A stretch of 64,000 bases of DNA. Origin: Tomocerus qinae. Taxonomy: Eukaryota > Arthropoda > Collembola > Entomobryomorpha > Tomoceridae. Shown piece by piece: positions 30,008-48,700 of this stretch. Below the pieces are notes generated by a model. That model did no database searches. It had not been told where the DNA came from and was given only the letters and a program-made list of their open reading frames with translations. The stretch spans positions 16,028,513 to 16,092,512 of the forward strand of contig CM034547.1 in the NCBI GenBank assembly GCA_020055645.1. Direction: 5' to 3'. The position numbers and the translations under genes were made by a program. Position 1 is the stretch's first letter, and each line of letters begins with the position of its first letter.

Positions 30008-31245
30008 AGCTCGCCTGATAAAGCGAGCTTATAGAATCGCACAGTCCGTCCGTACGTCCGTCCGTCCGTCCCCACGCTAACTTTCGAAAGCAATGACGGA
30101 TATTGACCAAACTTGGCAAAAACAATGCCTACGGACCACTGACGATCCCTATTGAATTGGGGGTAAATCGGACCATTGGTTACCGAGATACCGCGCGCTC
30201 ACTTTGTCTTCATTTTGATAGTCAAAGTGATAATTTGCCATTAAATGGACATTGGAAAGTTCAACGGCGTTTCCTATAAATTGTTAGGGGATAGTATAAA
30301 ATATTTAAATCCGCTTCTACCAAATTTTAATTTTCTGTAGATTTTCATAGTCAACATTAATCAATTTTGATTTTCTGTTGATTTTCATAGTCCACATTAA
30401 TCAATTTTGATTTTCTGTCAATTTTCATAGTCAACATTAATCAATTTTGATTTTCTGTTGATTTTCATAGTCCATATTAATCAATTTTGATTTTCTGTTG
30501 ATTTTCATAGTCAACATTAATCAATTGTGATTTTCTGTTGATTTTCATAGTCAACATTAATCAATTTTAATTTTCTGTTGATTTTCATAGTCAACATTAA
30601 TCAATTTTGATTTTCTGTTGATTTTCATAGTCAACATTAATCAATTTTGATTTTCTGTTGATTTTCATAGTCAACATTAATCAATTTTGATTTTCTGTTG
30701 ATTTTCATAGTCAACATTAATCAATTTTGATTTTCTGTTGATTTTCATAGTCAACATTAATCAATTTTGATTTTCTGTTGATTTTCATAGTCAACATTAA
30801 TCAATTTAGATTTTCTGTTGATTTTCATAGTCAACATTAATCAATTTAGATTTTCTGTTGATTTTCATAGTCAACATTAATCAATTTAGATTTTCTGTTA
30901 ATTTTCATAGTCAACATTAATGTGCTTTGATTTTCTGTTGATTTTCATAGTCAACATTAATCAACTTTGATTATCTGTTGATTTTCATAGTCAACGTTAA
31001 TCAACTTTGATTATCTGTTAATTTTCATAGTCAACATTCAACATTAATCAATTTAGATTTTTCAAATAATATAGCTTTTGTTTCCTTATAATATCAATGT
31101 CTTAATTTTTAATATGCCATAGCTACATATATAAAGACCAAAATCTGAAAGTTTAATCAAAATCCGTACGCTCGGTTTTGTGATACGTGCAAGTACTTTT
31201 CGCCTACCATAATGTGTACACGTTAACCTTTAATCAGGCGAGCTT
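30008..31245. mobile_element. TIR element enclosing a minisatellite
   Basis: The left end AGCTCGCCTGATAAA is matched in inverse at the right end (TTAATCAGGCGAGCT, 31231-31245). The left end also folds on itself (AGCTCGC..GCGAGCT). Next comes a TCCG microsatellite (about 30047-30070), a unique block of some 250 bases, then the 40-bp tandem array, then an AT-rich tail. No transposase frame is present, so it is non-autonomous. No clear target duplication was found. Confidence 0.55.
30330..31060. repeat. Minisatellite, 40-bp unit, about 18 copies
   Basis: The unit begins TCAATTTTGATTTTCTGTTG and ends ATTTTCATAGTCAACATTAA. Copies from about 30440 to 30800 are almost identical. Variants cluster at the two ends: TCCACATTAA or TCCATATTAA on the left, and TCAATTTAGA, TGTGCTTTGA and TCAACTTTGA on the right. 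The array is fully AT-rich and non-coding. Confidence 0.95.
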
Positions 31246-31425
31246 CTGTTACGGCTTGCTGTAGGTTTTAAATTTCGTGCCAACCTAAGGATGATTTTTC
31301 AATTTATCATAGCTTTGTTTTGCTAATTTTAGCCATTTTAGCCACTGGCTAGCAAATAATTTCAACCAATTGGCTGGACAATTTAGCCAGCCATTTAAGC
31401 CGGCTGGTCACCGTGCACCGCTTAG

Positions 31426-31758
31426 GCTTTATCAAGGTAATTTAAATACTATGATTATGTATAAGGTATGCTGGTAGTGGGGATTGAAATTCACTCAAAA
31501 CCACTTTTACGGTGGAAACATACAGGCGTCTCTATGCCGTAGAGTAATGCTGAGTCCCGTTTATGAATCTAATAGATGTTCGTTATGCATTGGCCAAGTT
31601 TAAAGGCCAACTTAGACTCACCCTATTCTTATTCTCACCCATTACCATATTTAGTGACGTTAAAATGATTTCAAGTGACAATTAGACACAATATTATGTA
31701 GATTGAAAATCAACTGATATTGAAGTCACAACTTGTGATAGGAATAGGAAAATTATAG
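31426..31758. other. Unannotated spacer
   Basis: About 330 bases between two repeat elements. No coding frame, repeat or motif was recognised. Confidence 0.4.
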
Positions 31759-32375
31759 AAAGGATATGGCACAAAGTGAGTTCCCCGTGGGCTCCGAGGG
31801 AATATTGTCATATTCATGTACAATGTTGACACTTGTATGGAGGTCAAAAGTGAAACTGGGTTTGCTCTGGATGTTGTCCCTTTACGAGATAAACGGGGTC
31901 AAAGGTCGACATGTCATTTCCTCACAACCCCCTACGTGTAGCATATCAATCGAAAGGGCTTAATCTCCTGGTTCCAAAAATACCATATACTTGATATCTG
32001 TGATCAAGGGGTAAAGATCTATGAACTAAAAAGGAATAACTAGAGGTTGATTGACCAGAACTGGAATTGCATTATATAGGTATTGACTAAGAATTGTCGA
32101 CTTTTTAGTTCATAGATCTTTACCCCTTGATCACAGATATCAAGTATATGGTATTTTTGGAACCAGGAGATTAAGCCCTTTCGATTGATATGCTACACGT
32201 AGGGGGTTGTGAGGAAATGACATGTCGACCTTTGACCCCGTTTATCTCGTAAAGGGACAACATCCAGAGCAAACCCAGTTTCACTTTTGACCTCCATACA
32301 AGTGTCAACATTGTACATGAATATGACAATATTCCCTCGGAGCCCACAGGGAACTCACTTTGTGCCATATCCTTT
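31759..32375. mobile_element. Near-perfect 275-bp palindrome (fold-back element)
   Basis: The arms at 31759-32033 and 32101-32375 are reverse complements with one mismatch seen (CCCCGTGGG against CCCTGTGGG). They are separated by a unique 67-base loop. Both arms contain the same 65-codon open frame (MAQSEFPVGSEGILSYSC at the start), at 31766-31963 (+) and 32171-32368 (-). The frame has no recognisable domain and is probably incidental. The outer ends are AAAGGATATGGCACAAAG. The high identity implies a recent origin or gene conversion between the arms. Confidence 0.92.
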
Positions 32376-33177
32376 GAATTTTTATGATAACAGACGAGTT
32401 GCCAAATAGCTGAAATCCCAATTTAGGATAGCCGACAGTGGGTGAATCAGCCCAATAATGAATTTAGCGATTATATGGAGGGCCAGAGCTAAGTAACAAA
32501 GTTTAAAAAGACATGTAAATTTAGAGTCACATGTATAAATGTCATGTAAATTTGGATGCGCATTTATAAAAGCTATGTGAATTTGGATTGGATGCTCATG
32601 CTCATGTATAAAAGTCAAGTAAATCTAACGTAAGTAAAGTTCAATCTAACTATAAGACAAATTTCGTTTATAGTGCAATTTTTATTATTGAAGACATTTG
32701 AATTTCATTAGTAGAAGTACAATTAGTTAATTCCATAGACTAAACGTATGGAAAAATATCCATATAAGATGTACAGAACAATGTAATAACAAGATAATCA
32801 AAGTTTTGCCCGTTATCTGATTTGATTGGACTCCATACTTTCTAATCACATCACCCCATACACGTGAATTCATTCAGTCATAAATCATAAATCATAACCA
32901 ATTCAATCCGAACCAAACCAAATTAACCGAATATCTTTACTCCAATTCTTACAGCCCAAACCAATGAGAATAACTCACCGTCATAGTGAGTGATTATAAT
33001 TCTTTTAAAGGATTGTATAATTATTGACAAAATATTGGGTAAATATGAATTTTTGAAGCTTTTTAAAATTATTTATCCGATGTCAGAATAAATAATATTC
33101 CTTTTCAATGCAATAATCATAACAATCATATGATCATGACTCACCGATGCTGACACCAATATACGTGCCTGCTGTGG
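32376..33177. other. Unannotated AT-rich spacer
   Basis: About 0.8 kb. Near 32470-32620 there are diverged short repeats of the form CATGTAAATTTGGATGCGCA and ATGTATAAAAGTCA, giving a weak 35-40-base periodicity. Nothing else was seen. Confidence 0.35.
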
Positions 33178-34539
33178 CACGCATAGAGAGTTGCACGGGC
33201 AGGCAATTTAGTGCCCGTGCCCGCCCGTGCCCGTAACAAATGAGCCCGTGCCCGCCCAAACCCGCCCGTGAGCATCCTGATTTTTCCAGGGCTGCCCGAG
33301 CCCGCCCGTGGTCATCCTAAATTGGCCCGTTCCCGCCCGTGTCCGCAAAAAATCTGTGTTCCGTACCTGTGCCCGCCCGTGCCCGTGAAAATTCTGTAGC
33401 ATGTGCCCGTGCCCGCCCGTGCCCGTGAAAATTCTGTAGCATGTGCCCGTGCCCGCCCGTGCCAGTGAAAATTCTGTAACATGTGCCCGTGCCCGCAAAA
33501 GATCTTTATAAAAACTTTATAATATACGCTAACGTACTGTGTGTGTAGTGTGTAGTGCGCAGTAGATTTTTATATAATACTAGTGAACCCAACCCAGCTA
33601 AGGGGCACTCAAGAGAAATTAAGCAGGCCCCCATCACATAAAAACAATTCCAGGTCAATTGGAAAAATTCCTAAACCAAAATAATAGCTATTTCGTAGTG
33701 TCCAATACAGGGAATAATAAAATACTCAATTTTTAATAAACACCCCAGAATGTTCCCCTTTAAAATCAGAAAAATAGGATTCCGGGATTTTGGAAAACGG
33801 ATTGTCTTCTTTAGCTAATTATTTCTAATCAATCACCATTAATCATCTTATGTGAATTTGTATTATTGTTCTGATGTTATAATCATAGAATACCGATAGG
33901 AAGCGGTTATAATAATATGAAACAACTCATTTCGTTGGTTTAGAGTGAGGGGGCATGCGCTTTCGTGCTTTCAAGGAACGTTTATAGTTGATGGGAGGAG
34001 GCGATGTCCAAAAGAGTTACAGCTAGCACTTGCGCTACACTTGGGAGAGGGGGTTTTAGGTTACGTAATATATGCAGGTTTCCTAGGCTCTCCTACCAAA
34101 AATGATAGTCAGGTCAGGTATTAGTGCGATTTTATTATAGAAGACTAATATCTGTGTTATAATAATATAAGCATGTTTCACGGAACATTCATTATTGCAT
34201 TGTACATGTTGTGTTGTGTACAGTTATTGTGATTATAAAGTTACGGGCACTTACGGGCGCCCGCGGGCAGCCCGTGCCCGCCCGTGAACATCTTTGATGG
34301 GCCCGTGCCTGCCCGTGAGAATCCTTGGTTGACTCATACCCGCCCGTGCCCGTCCGTGAGTATCCTTGATTAGCCTGTGCCGCCCGTACCTGCCCGTGAG
34401 CATACTTAGCGAGCCTGGTGCCCGTACATGCCCGTGAAAAATCCGTTTAACGTGCCCGTGCCCGCCCGTGCCCGTACGGGCACGGGCCGGGCAGCTGCCC
34501 GTACGGGCTGCCTGTGCCCGTGCAACTCTTCTACACGCA
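33178..34539. mobile_element. hAT-like non-autonomous DNA transposon with CCCGTGCCCG arrays
   Basis: The element spans 33184-34533 (1350 bp). The left terminus TAGAGAGTTGCACGGGC is matched in inverse by the right terminus (read inward: TAGAAGAGTTGCACGGGC), with one inserted base. The short direct repeat CACGCA flanks it at 33178-33183 and 34534-34539. Both subterminal regions (33215-33495 and 34245-34510) consist of degenerate CCCGTGCCCG units, GC-rich and unlike the AT-rich surroundings. The centre, 33500-34240, is unique and non-coding. Subterminal transposase-site arrays and a TAG-type terminus suggest hAT, although hAT duplications are normally 8 bp. Confidence 0.78.
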
Positions 34540-36419
34540 GCCCTTCACATTGAATATGAGTCATTCATGTACTGCATAATGTTTATAAAACAATTAAAAT
34601 AATGCTTTTAATACAAATACAACTTTCAGTTTTGAGTTCCCAGCCACAGCCGTTTATTGGCGGCGACAGTTCCAAATGAACGTATGTACAGTGTACACCG
34701 TGAGCCAGAACTATGTGCACAAAGTCTAGGCCTTATGGCATGGCTCCTAAACGGAGGCTGCTACGGAAATGAGGCGACAACCATTTGAAAGATGTTAAAT
34801 TTTCCAAATAAACATAAAATTCCCTTTAATTAATTAAATTTGTTCGTCGATTTTTCATTTCATTCGGAAAATTCTTCATTTCCTTCTTAAATAAATTTTT
34901 ATCATCAGTCCTTTAGGAATTTAAACGCTACTTTGCAGGTGATACTCGCTGCTGATCCTTTAAGTTGGTATCTTTCACTCCCAAAGGCGAATATGTTGTT
35001 TAATCATGAGAAGGTTAAAAATTTAGGAAAAGTGGCCACTAAACAGTCGCAAAAGATTTTTTAAGTGACTGCAGTTTACAAAATACCATTTACCACTTCC
35101 CAGTGGTAAGTGGTATTTAATGGTATTTAACATTAAATACCACCAACTAAAAGGTAGTGGTAAGTGGTATAAATGGTAACAATTTTGAATAAAATTCGGT
35201 GCCAAAGTATGAAATAGCTTAGCAGCAGACTGTTGTCACTAAATGATAAGTGTTCATCAATCAGAATTGGATTCAACCAATTGGGACACTAATCTCACTC
35301 ATTTACCGATTGAGAAATTAATTGCAATTAAATTGGCACATTCATGCCAATTTTAAATTAGCGATACCAAATGAAATCTTTAGTAACATTTTTTTTATAA
35401 CTTTCGGTGAAAAGTCAAATAAATTAGGTTAATTTGATAAGGGGCTGCCAATTGGAAATATTTCATAGAAAAAAAATTTAAAACTTATATTTTAGTAAGT
35501 ATTGTGTATTTGTACTTTGTACTAATTTGTCTAATCAATCGCTAAAATTTACCATTAAATGCATTTTTACCACTAAGTGTATTTTTACCACTGTAATGAT
35601 AAAAAAGCCTAAAAAGTGGTACATTTTGTACACTGAGTGAGTGTCTGAGTGTAGGGAGTGTAGGTGAATTGAGCTAATAAGATACAACGGCAGTACAACA
35701 AAAATGCTAAAGCATGTTACAACGATCACCTGAGTAAAGCGCGCTTTCTAAATCATATGTGATTTCTGGATTGTTATTATTGTGTTCTTCAGAATAGCTA
35801 TTTTTGTCAAGAAAGAAAGAAGGACCTTTCATGGCTTTCTAGGCCAATTATCAGCCCCGTAATGGCACTTAGCAGATAGCCAGTTGTTGTCATCCGAGGG
35901 TTGGTATTTGACCTGACACTGCTGACAGCCTCTGTTTGAAGTAGTGCTTGTAGTTTGGAATAACCAAAGCTCTATTTTATGGTTCCATTTGAATTCGAGG
36001 TCAGAAATTTGTATTTAGATCAATTAATTTGGGCTCACATTATGTCATATGTAAATGTTAAACATTTATTTAGCTTATTAAATATTCTTCTTAAAAGATC
36101 TAAATATAAGTGGTAGAACAAAAGGGCATCACCGGACACCTAAACTAACAACTAATAAATATTTACTGTTTGTCAGTTTGTTTGCTGAAACTTATCCACA
36201 TCTATTTTGATGTTAGAATTTTAATTTTAATGATAAGATGAAATATTGAATTTATTCTTACTATAAAATGTGGTAAATGATATTTTGTATAATTGGGCAT
36301 ATTTTTGTTTTATAGGATATCTGTGTGATGAGTATTAAAATCCGCATGTCTGATCTATGAATGAATGCCACATATTAAGCTCTATTCCATTTTGACGGAT
36401 GTAATATTGGCATTAAACG
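34540..36419. other. Upstream region of mib1 with a TACCACTT repeat patch
   Basis: About 1.9 kb of AT-rich DNA ahead of mib1. At 35075-35185 there is a dense set of TACCACTT/AAGTGGTA motifs in both orientations (GTGGTAAGTGGTAT three times). Related TTTACCACT motifs recur at 35545-35620. This looks like the subterminal region of another decayed DNA transposon. No gene was seen. Confidence 0.4.
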
Positions 36420-42709
<6,290 letters not shown>

Positions 42710-45700
42710 GTATGACGACCATCAGCCGTATTATTTATCTACTTCCAAAATGAAGAGTTTCTTTTGTTTTTATTAGTTATATATTGCTGTAATTATTTTT
42801 GTAAAGTAAAATCGCTAGAAATTCATATCTGGGTTTCTGTTTTGCTACGAGTAAATTGGTGAGGAGGATTAACCAATTATATGCATTACACGATTTTCGG
42901 GTTTGTTGGGTACAAATTACAACTTACAACTTAAATACATTGCATTGTAACTTACAGTGAAATGTTCGTTTTAAGAATATTGGTGAGTAATGACACTAAT
43001 AATTGTTTTTATTAATTTTATTATCATGACTTCTGACATGTAGCTAAATGTTATGTTTATGAAATATTCATTTACATTTTACATCCATTCGCGGTAGGCG
43101 TTAAGTCGTTGTTAGTTGCAAAATAAACAATATACTGTTAATAGAAGTACAATGAGCTTCTGAAATAGTACATGTCCATTCACTTTTAGGCATTCTGAGA
43201 TATTGAGAAATTACATGATTTTACTGAATTGAGAAACATATATTTTATAATTTATATTATTGTCATAACTCAAACTGCGGATAATAATTTATTGATTGAT
43301 TGTATTTTTGATTTCACATTTATGACTATGTATTAGACTGACAATGGTGTAAGGATATAAATGGTCTAATTTTCAACCAAGCGTTCAGAATATTAGTCGG
43401 AAGAGTCATGCTAGTCATGTACTTTTTCTGATTATAAAAGGGTATGAAATATTTTGTAATACTTGTTTCAAATGTTTTTTAAGTTAGTATTTTTGTAGAA
43501 AATTAACTTTCATATGAAATGAAGTAGAGTAACCTGTTCTCTTACAATGTGTGTTTATATTATATGTAGAAGATGAGGAAGGCTAGCCAAAGGGAATGAA
43601 ATAAATAGTAGCGAAAGTTGCGATGTAGTATATTGGTTTGATAATCTATTTTAAGCGTTAATATGGTACAGATGACTTCAAGGATGTTTATTAAGAGACC
43701 ACAAGTTCTGATTTTGAGGTATAAATGCTTTACCATTTACCTTTACACATACATTGTCCATGTTTATTGTTAAGGTTAAGGGTCAGAAAAACAAAGTCTA
43801 TGTAATTACAATCCCAGGAACTGAAAAAAACATGGGAAACGATAAGAATGTAAGGAAAATTGGATAATTAAGACAAGTGTGTAGCACGGAGATGGGATTT
43901 TAAAGATTGTATTGCTGAAGAGATTTCTGGTGTATTGTGTAGTAGTTAATCCTGTAGTCTTGAAGTAGTGGTGGGGCTGGTGCTGAGTTACTGATGACGA
44001 AGTGTAGTGGAAGATGGTAGTAGGGGACACGGTGATTGCAATGCCAACTACAGCTGGTTGAAGGGGACCAAATACATATAAACAGAAATTTGGCCCGGTT
44101 TCAGCCAGCTAAAGCTGAAGGCATTTGTTACTGATGTCACTGGGAATCCAAGTCGTAGTCTGGAGCACGCTTAAGAGCTTAATACATTGTTATATAATTT
44201 AACATAGTTAAAGTTGAGTAATATCTAATTCTAAATGTAACTCTTGATCCGTAGTAATATTGTATGAGACTTGTGCTAAAGCCACTATAATTGTATTGTT
44301 AAGGTAAACACATAGATAAAGATTCCATGGAAGAAAGTGTTGTCGATAGGAAGATGTGTTGGTATAGGCAGGTATTAAATTGTTAACAATGAATGTGTTC
44401 ATCTGGGCTAGGTAGATAACCATCTACACAGTACAGTTGATCTTAGTAATGACGTCACAGTTGGCCAAAGCCAAATGAAAACTGAGACACTGGGCGGAAT
44501 TGGCTACGATTTGACTTGTTCTTAAGTTGGGTAGTTGAGTATAGCGTTATCTGTACTTCACTCACATTGTATCCATCTGTAAGAAACCACACAAATTGTA
44601 CATGAATGTCTTAGGTATATAGAATTGTGCAGGTTAGCTTGATTTTGTCATGGCTTGGCACGGCTGTCTTCCTTCTTTCTTTGTTGCACTGTCTACTTGG
44701 TTGCTTTCTTCCTTCTCTCCAACATCAGTTGGAACCCCTCAGGACTGAAAATATATCCGTGAGCCGGCATGTGAACCTATTAAAGACTTGAGAGCTCTAC
44801 GACCCCCCAAACACTAACAATTGCCAAATTAAGCTCTGCGAAAACTGAGCTTATGGAGTACGGAGTGTGGTGTGTTGTAGTGCGGAACAGCCGAAGAGTA
44901 CTAAACACAAGACGTTTTTACGGGAACCATGCTCGGTTCGTCCGGGAGTAAGAGTTGTTCGCTTACTTTCTGTCGGTGACTATTACATTCTTCCAAAGCA
45001 CAAGTCTAATGCCATACATATAGGTACCATCATGCGGCACGAACTACTCATGAGTTCAGCTTCAGCTCACCAAACTTTTCCACTCTTCCATTTGGAAACT
45101 TTATCCATTTCCATGCATTTTGAGTAAAGTAATATTAGTCCTCGACCTCGACGGAAAAATATTTTGCATTGTTTTGTCTTACCATGGGTTGCGTATAAGC
45201 ACCTTCGATTTTTCGACTTCAAAAATGGAAGCACGTTTCGCCCATCTCTGCAAAAATAAATAAAATAGAAATCTAAGATTTGGCTGATAAAGAGAGTAGT
45301 TGTGGAATGGGATTCAATCTGTATAATATTCCAATATTGTAAAAATATTGCAAGTAGAATAATGGAACGATTTAATAGAATCGTTAGATAGCAAAGCAAA
45401 TAACCAAGATCACGACCCATAGTACGATCACGCTTGACTCTATTTACAAATGGAGCATGTCGAAGTACATAAGTAGGGAATCTCTGCGTGATTTCCTATT
45501 GGGAAAATAATAGAGGTAAGGTGAAAGGTGTGCATATGTATAGAATGCCTAGTGAATGTTCAATACGACAATGTATTTCAGAACCTTTCTATTTAGCTGT
45601 GGATTCGTACCAGTGCGTACAGGGTAAACACCGAAGGTTGACTCTGTCTAGAGCTTTAATTTGATTTCGTGATTTCAGAGAAAGTATATGGCAGAAAGCT

Positions 45701-48700
45701 TTCGGGGAAGATGTGTTGTGCAAAGAAACGCAGTCCCCACTAAAATTCTCGATTCGGTCTCCGTTGATTTTACCGAGTTTGAATAATTCATCGGTTAAGT
45801 GAATTTATCGTAAGACACAGGCAAGGAAGGCTTCAGAGTTTTTAAGTGATTACTGTATTAAAGATTCACTCTAGGTCAAAGGCACTGTCTATTATTGCTG
45901 TAGCTGTGGGTATAGCTTTGGGTTTTGTATGATACAGGCGAGGTTTGCATTGATGCCCGTTTGTTGGAACTTGGTGGGTTAGCATCCAGTCAATCTTGGC
46001 AAAATAACACATTTTCTAGAATTTATTTGGCCAAAGCGTCAAGTTGAAGGGGATCGTATTTATTTCTACTCTGCCTGCACCGATAAAAACATGCGTGTTA
46101 CTAACATTCTTTCCTATGCATGTATAGATAAACCTTTATTTATTAATAGCCATTAAAAATTATTTTTATCCTGCTAAAGGCTGATTAAAGAACTCTTAAA
46201 ATTATTGATCTACTCTATGAGTGTCATTAGTTCCAAGTTTATCGAATGCAGTCTTTGATCTTTTAAACTGTAGTGGTAGTAATATGCAATATCAGTCAAA
46301 AAGGAATAGTCTTTCATTAATAGCTACATAGCCTTTTTTGTGATTATGAGAAACGATAATTGTTCCATAATTTGTATAGTTTTATCTAAAGTGCTTCTCT
46401 CAGCATTTTGTAGAGAAGTTAATATACAGAGATCAGAATAGCGTGAAAAACTTTTATAAGTCGATTACATGAGTGGTCTCATTAGTTTACATCATCATAT
46501 TATTCGATATTGAACTATCAAAGCATAAAAATACTTCTTTAAGAAGAAAAGAAACTTGGTATACAAATATACATAGTAAAAAGTTGCTGATATAGATAGA
46601 TAATGACACTTTGCGCAACGGGATTTTAATATATGTTCAGGACAGAGTCTTATCTTTGAGGGGGAAACGCTCGGTAGTTATTAGCATTGATCTCGTGTTC
46701 TTAATATTTTACTTCATGTTGATAATCCTTTCAAAACACAATTTTATATACGACTGTTAATGGAAAACTAACAACTGTTTTTACCTGCATTATAGTTTAT
46801 GTGACAGATTTGTGCAACATAGTCCAGAATGAGCCAATTCAATTTGCTGAATATGATGCTAATCTTATTATTATTGTCGGTTTTTATGAAAAACAGATTT
46901 TTAAAGTACAGTACCTGTTTGTGATAGTAACAGTTGGAAGTGTGTGTAAGGATTTTGTTGAGAGTTGAGAATGATAAGCTCCGGTAGCAGCCGTCAGCAT
47001 ATGAGGTCTCCAGTCATTCTAAAATACGATAAAAAATGAGTTTAGAATATTGTTTTTCATTAGTTATTCCATATTGACTTGTAAAAAGTCAAGATGAGTT
47101 GAATTCATTTTTCATGAACTGTTATTTCATATTAATTTTAAAGCATGTGGTTCTAGTTACGTTCTTGTGTTTATCAAGAAAGAAATGTGCTATTTACGTC
47201 TATAAATAAGTAAGGGTATTATTTATAAAGGGGAGCATGGGTGCTTAAGCAGTGTATTCGCTGCCCTTTGTGAAATATGGATTAAGCGTAGAGGCGTGCA
47301 GTACATGTTAGCGTGTCAATGTCTGACTTTAGACATTTACTCTTCCTGTGAAATGTATGAATGAATGACCGGTGGCAAGCAAGCGGAACATGCAATCAAA
47401 ACTACACTACTAGGTTCATGTAACTAGGATTGATTGTGAGTAGAAGCACTTTGCTTATAGCACTCTGTTAAATTATATTTTGATGAATTCAGATTTAGAC
47501 AATTAGCTGAGAAAGGAGGCAGTTTAACTTTTTATGACAGAGGCATATATTGGAGGAATTATGATGATCAATTAGGAGAATTAAGTTGATTTGATGAAGG
47601 TGGTGCCTGGCAGTTGATGTTGTTTTTATTATGCATTAAGGGGAGGAAATACTAGAGAAGGAAAAGTGTAAGTGTAGGGGCTAGAAAGGATGCTTTTAGT
47701 TTTCGGAAGGTGATGATGAGCAAAGTGATACTGTAGTGTTCTAAGTAAAGGGTTCAGTCAGATCTGGAGACGAGTTTAATTTGACTGAGTTGGTTAGAAT
47801 TTCTTGTGCCGCTTTTGGTTTCATTCCGTATTCTTTTCCGCAGAGTCTCGATTTTCCGGACTCCACTCCTCCACGTATTGATTTTTGCAGGAAAATGCCA
47901 CCCACTGTGTATGTTCCCTTTCCTTTGCTTTTCTATCATAGGATGATGGGCCTGCAGCTTCACTTTAAGATAGAGAGAGAGACCAGTGGCTGGTATAGTG
48001 TGCAAGAAATAGGAAAGGCAAAGCGAGGAAAAGCAAACGAAAGTAACCGACCATTCTTGGCATGACTTTTTCTTTCGCTTGCACTAACAAAGTTTCCAGA
48101 ATCCTACTATTTGACTACAACAGTGTTGTACAGCTTTTCTTGTTTTCTCTTTTGCTGGAAATGGAAGAGATCAAGCTCCCTGGCATGTAATTAGACGTGA
48201 ATGTACTTCCTATTATCTCTCTCATAAATAAGGATTCAGAACTTTTTCTTATCTTGGTTTTATGAGAAATAATTTGATGCTATACTTAGGCCTTTTTTTC
48301 TATTTCACGGATTTCTATCTCATCAATAAATTTGTGCCTTTAGGTAGAGTGGAAGCCAACTGGTACGTTGAACATAATACTCAAGCAATATAGACTATAT
48401 CTATGTAGTAATATGAATTCTTGTATATCTACAGAAGGAAAGTGTCTACATATACACTACTCATATTACAGCAAAGCCTGTTTGTTTATGCTAGTCACGT
48501 TAACAGTGTAGACTTTAACTTTTTAAAGCACACGTCCATTTTCTGCCCTCGCTCAAACTAAATCAAAAACTAAAATTTGAAGATAGACTTTCCCATGCGT
48601 GAAGATAGAGTAGAATAAAATAATCAAGGAAAACCAGGGATAACTACGTATATGTGCTCATGAGGTTCATAAGGATTTAATAATCTGCACCTAAGCTACT

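Larger units (their letters stand above)
29871..31415. mobile_element. Repeat element with outer inverted repeats and a flanking direct repeat
   Basis: The direct repeat CACCGCTTAG occurs at 29861-29870 and 31416-31425, as expected for a 9-10 bp target duplication. Within it, AGCCAGCCGG..TTAAAATGGCT near 29940-29972 is matched in inverse by AGCCATTTAAGCCGGCTGG near 31388-31407. The right end reads GGTCACCGTG, a common hAT-type terminus in reverse. No coding capacity was seen. A second TIR unit (30008-31245) sits inside. Boundaries are approximate. Confidence 0.5.

Noticed and set aside
31766-32368. Two identical 65-codon frames in opposite orientation, as a possible duplicated gene
   Set aside because: They are the two arms of one palindrome and show no domain, signal peptide or codon pattern. 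Kept as part of the fold-back element.
33208-33498. 96-codon frame, Gly/His/Arg/Thr-rich
   Set aside because: It is only the translation of the CCCGTGCCCG arrays of the hAT-like element.
45067-45420. 117-codon minus-strand frame
   Set aside because: Leucine/isoleucine-rich translation of AT-rich DNA without domain features.
47938-48065. GATGATGGGCCTGCAGCTTCAC after an acceptor-like TATCATAG, resembling the mib1 ankyrin DDGYTALHL
   Set aside because: In the matching frame it reads DDGPAASL and stops at once; in the other frame it gives a Lys/Glu-rich peptide with no ankyrin pattern. Not the missing mib1 exon.
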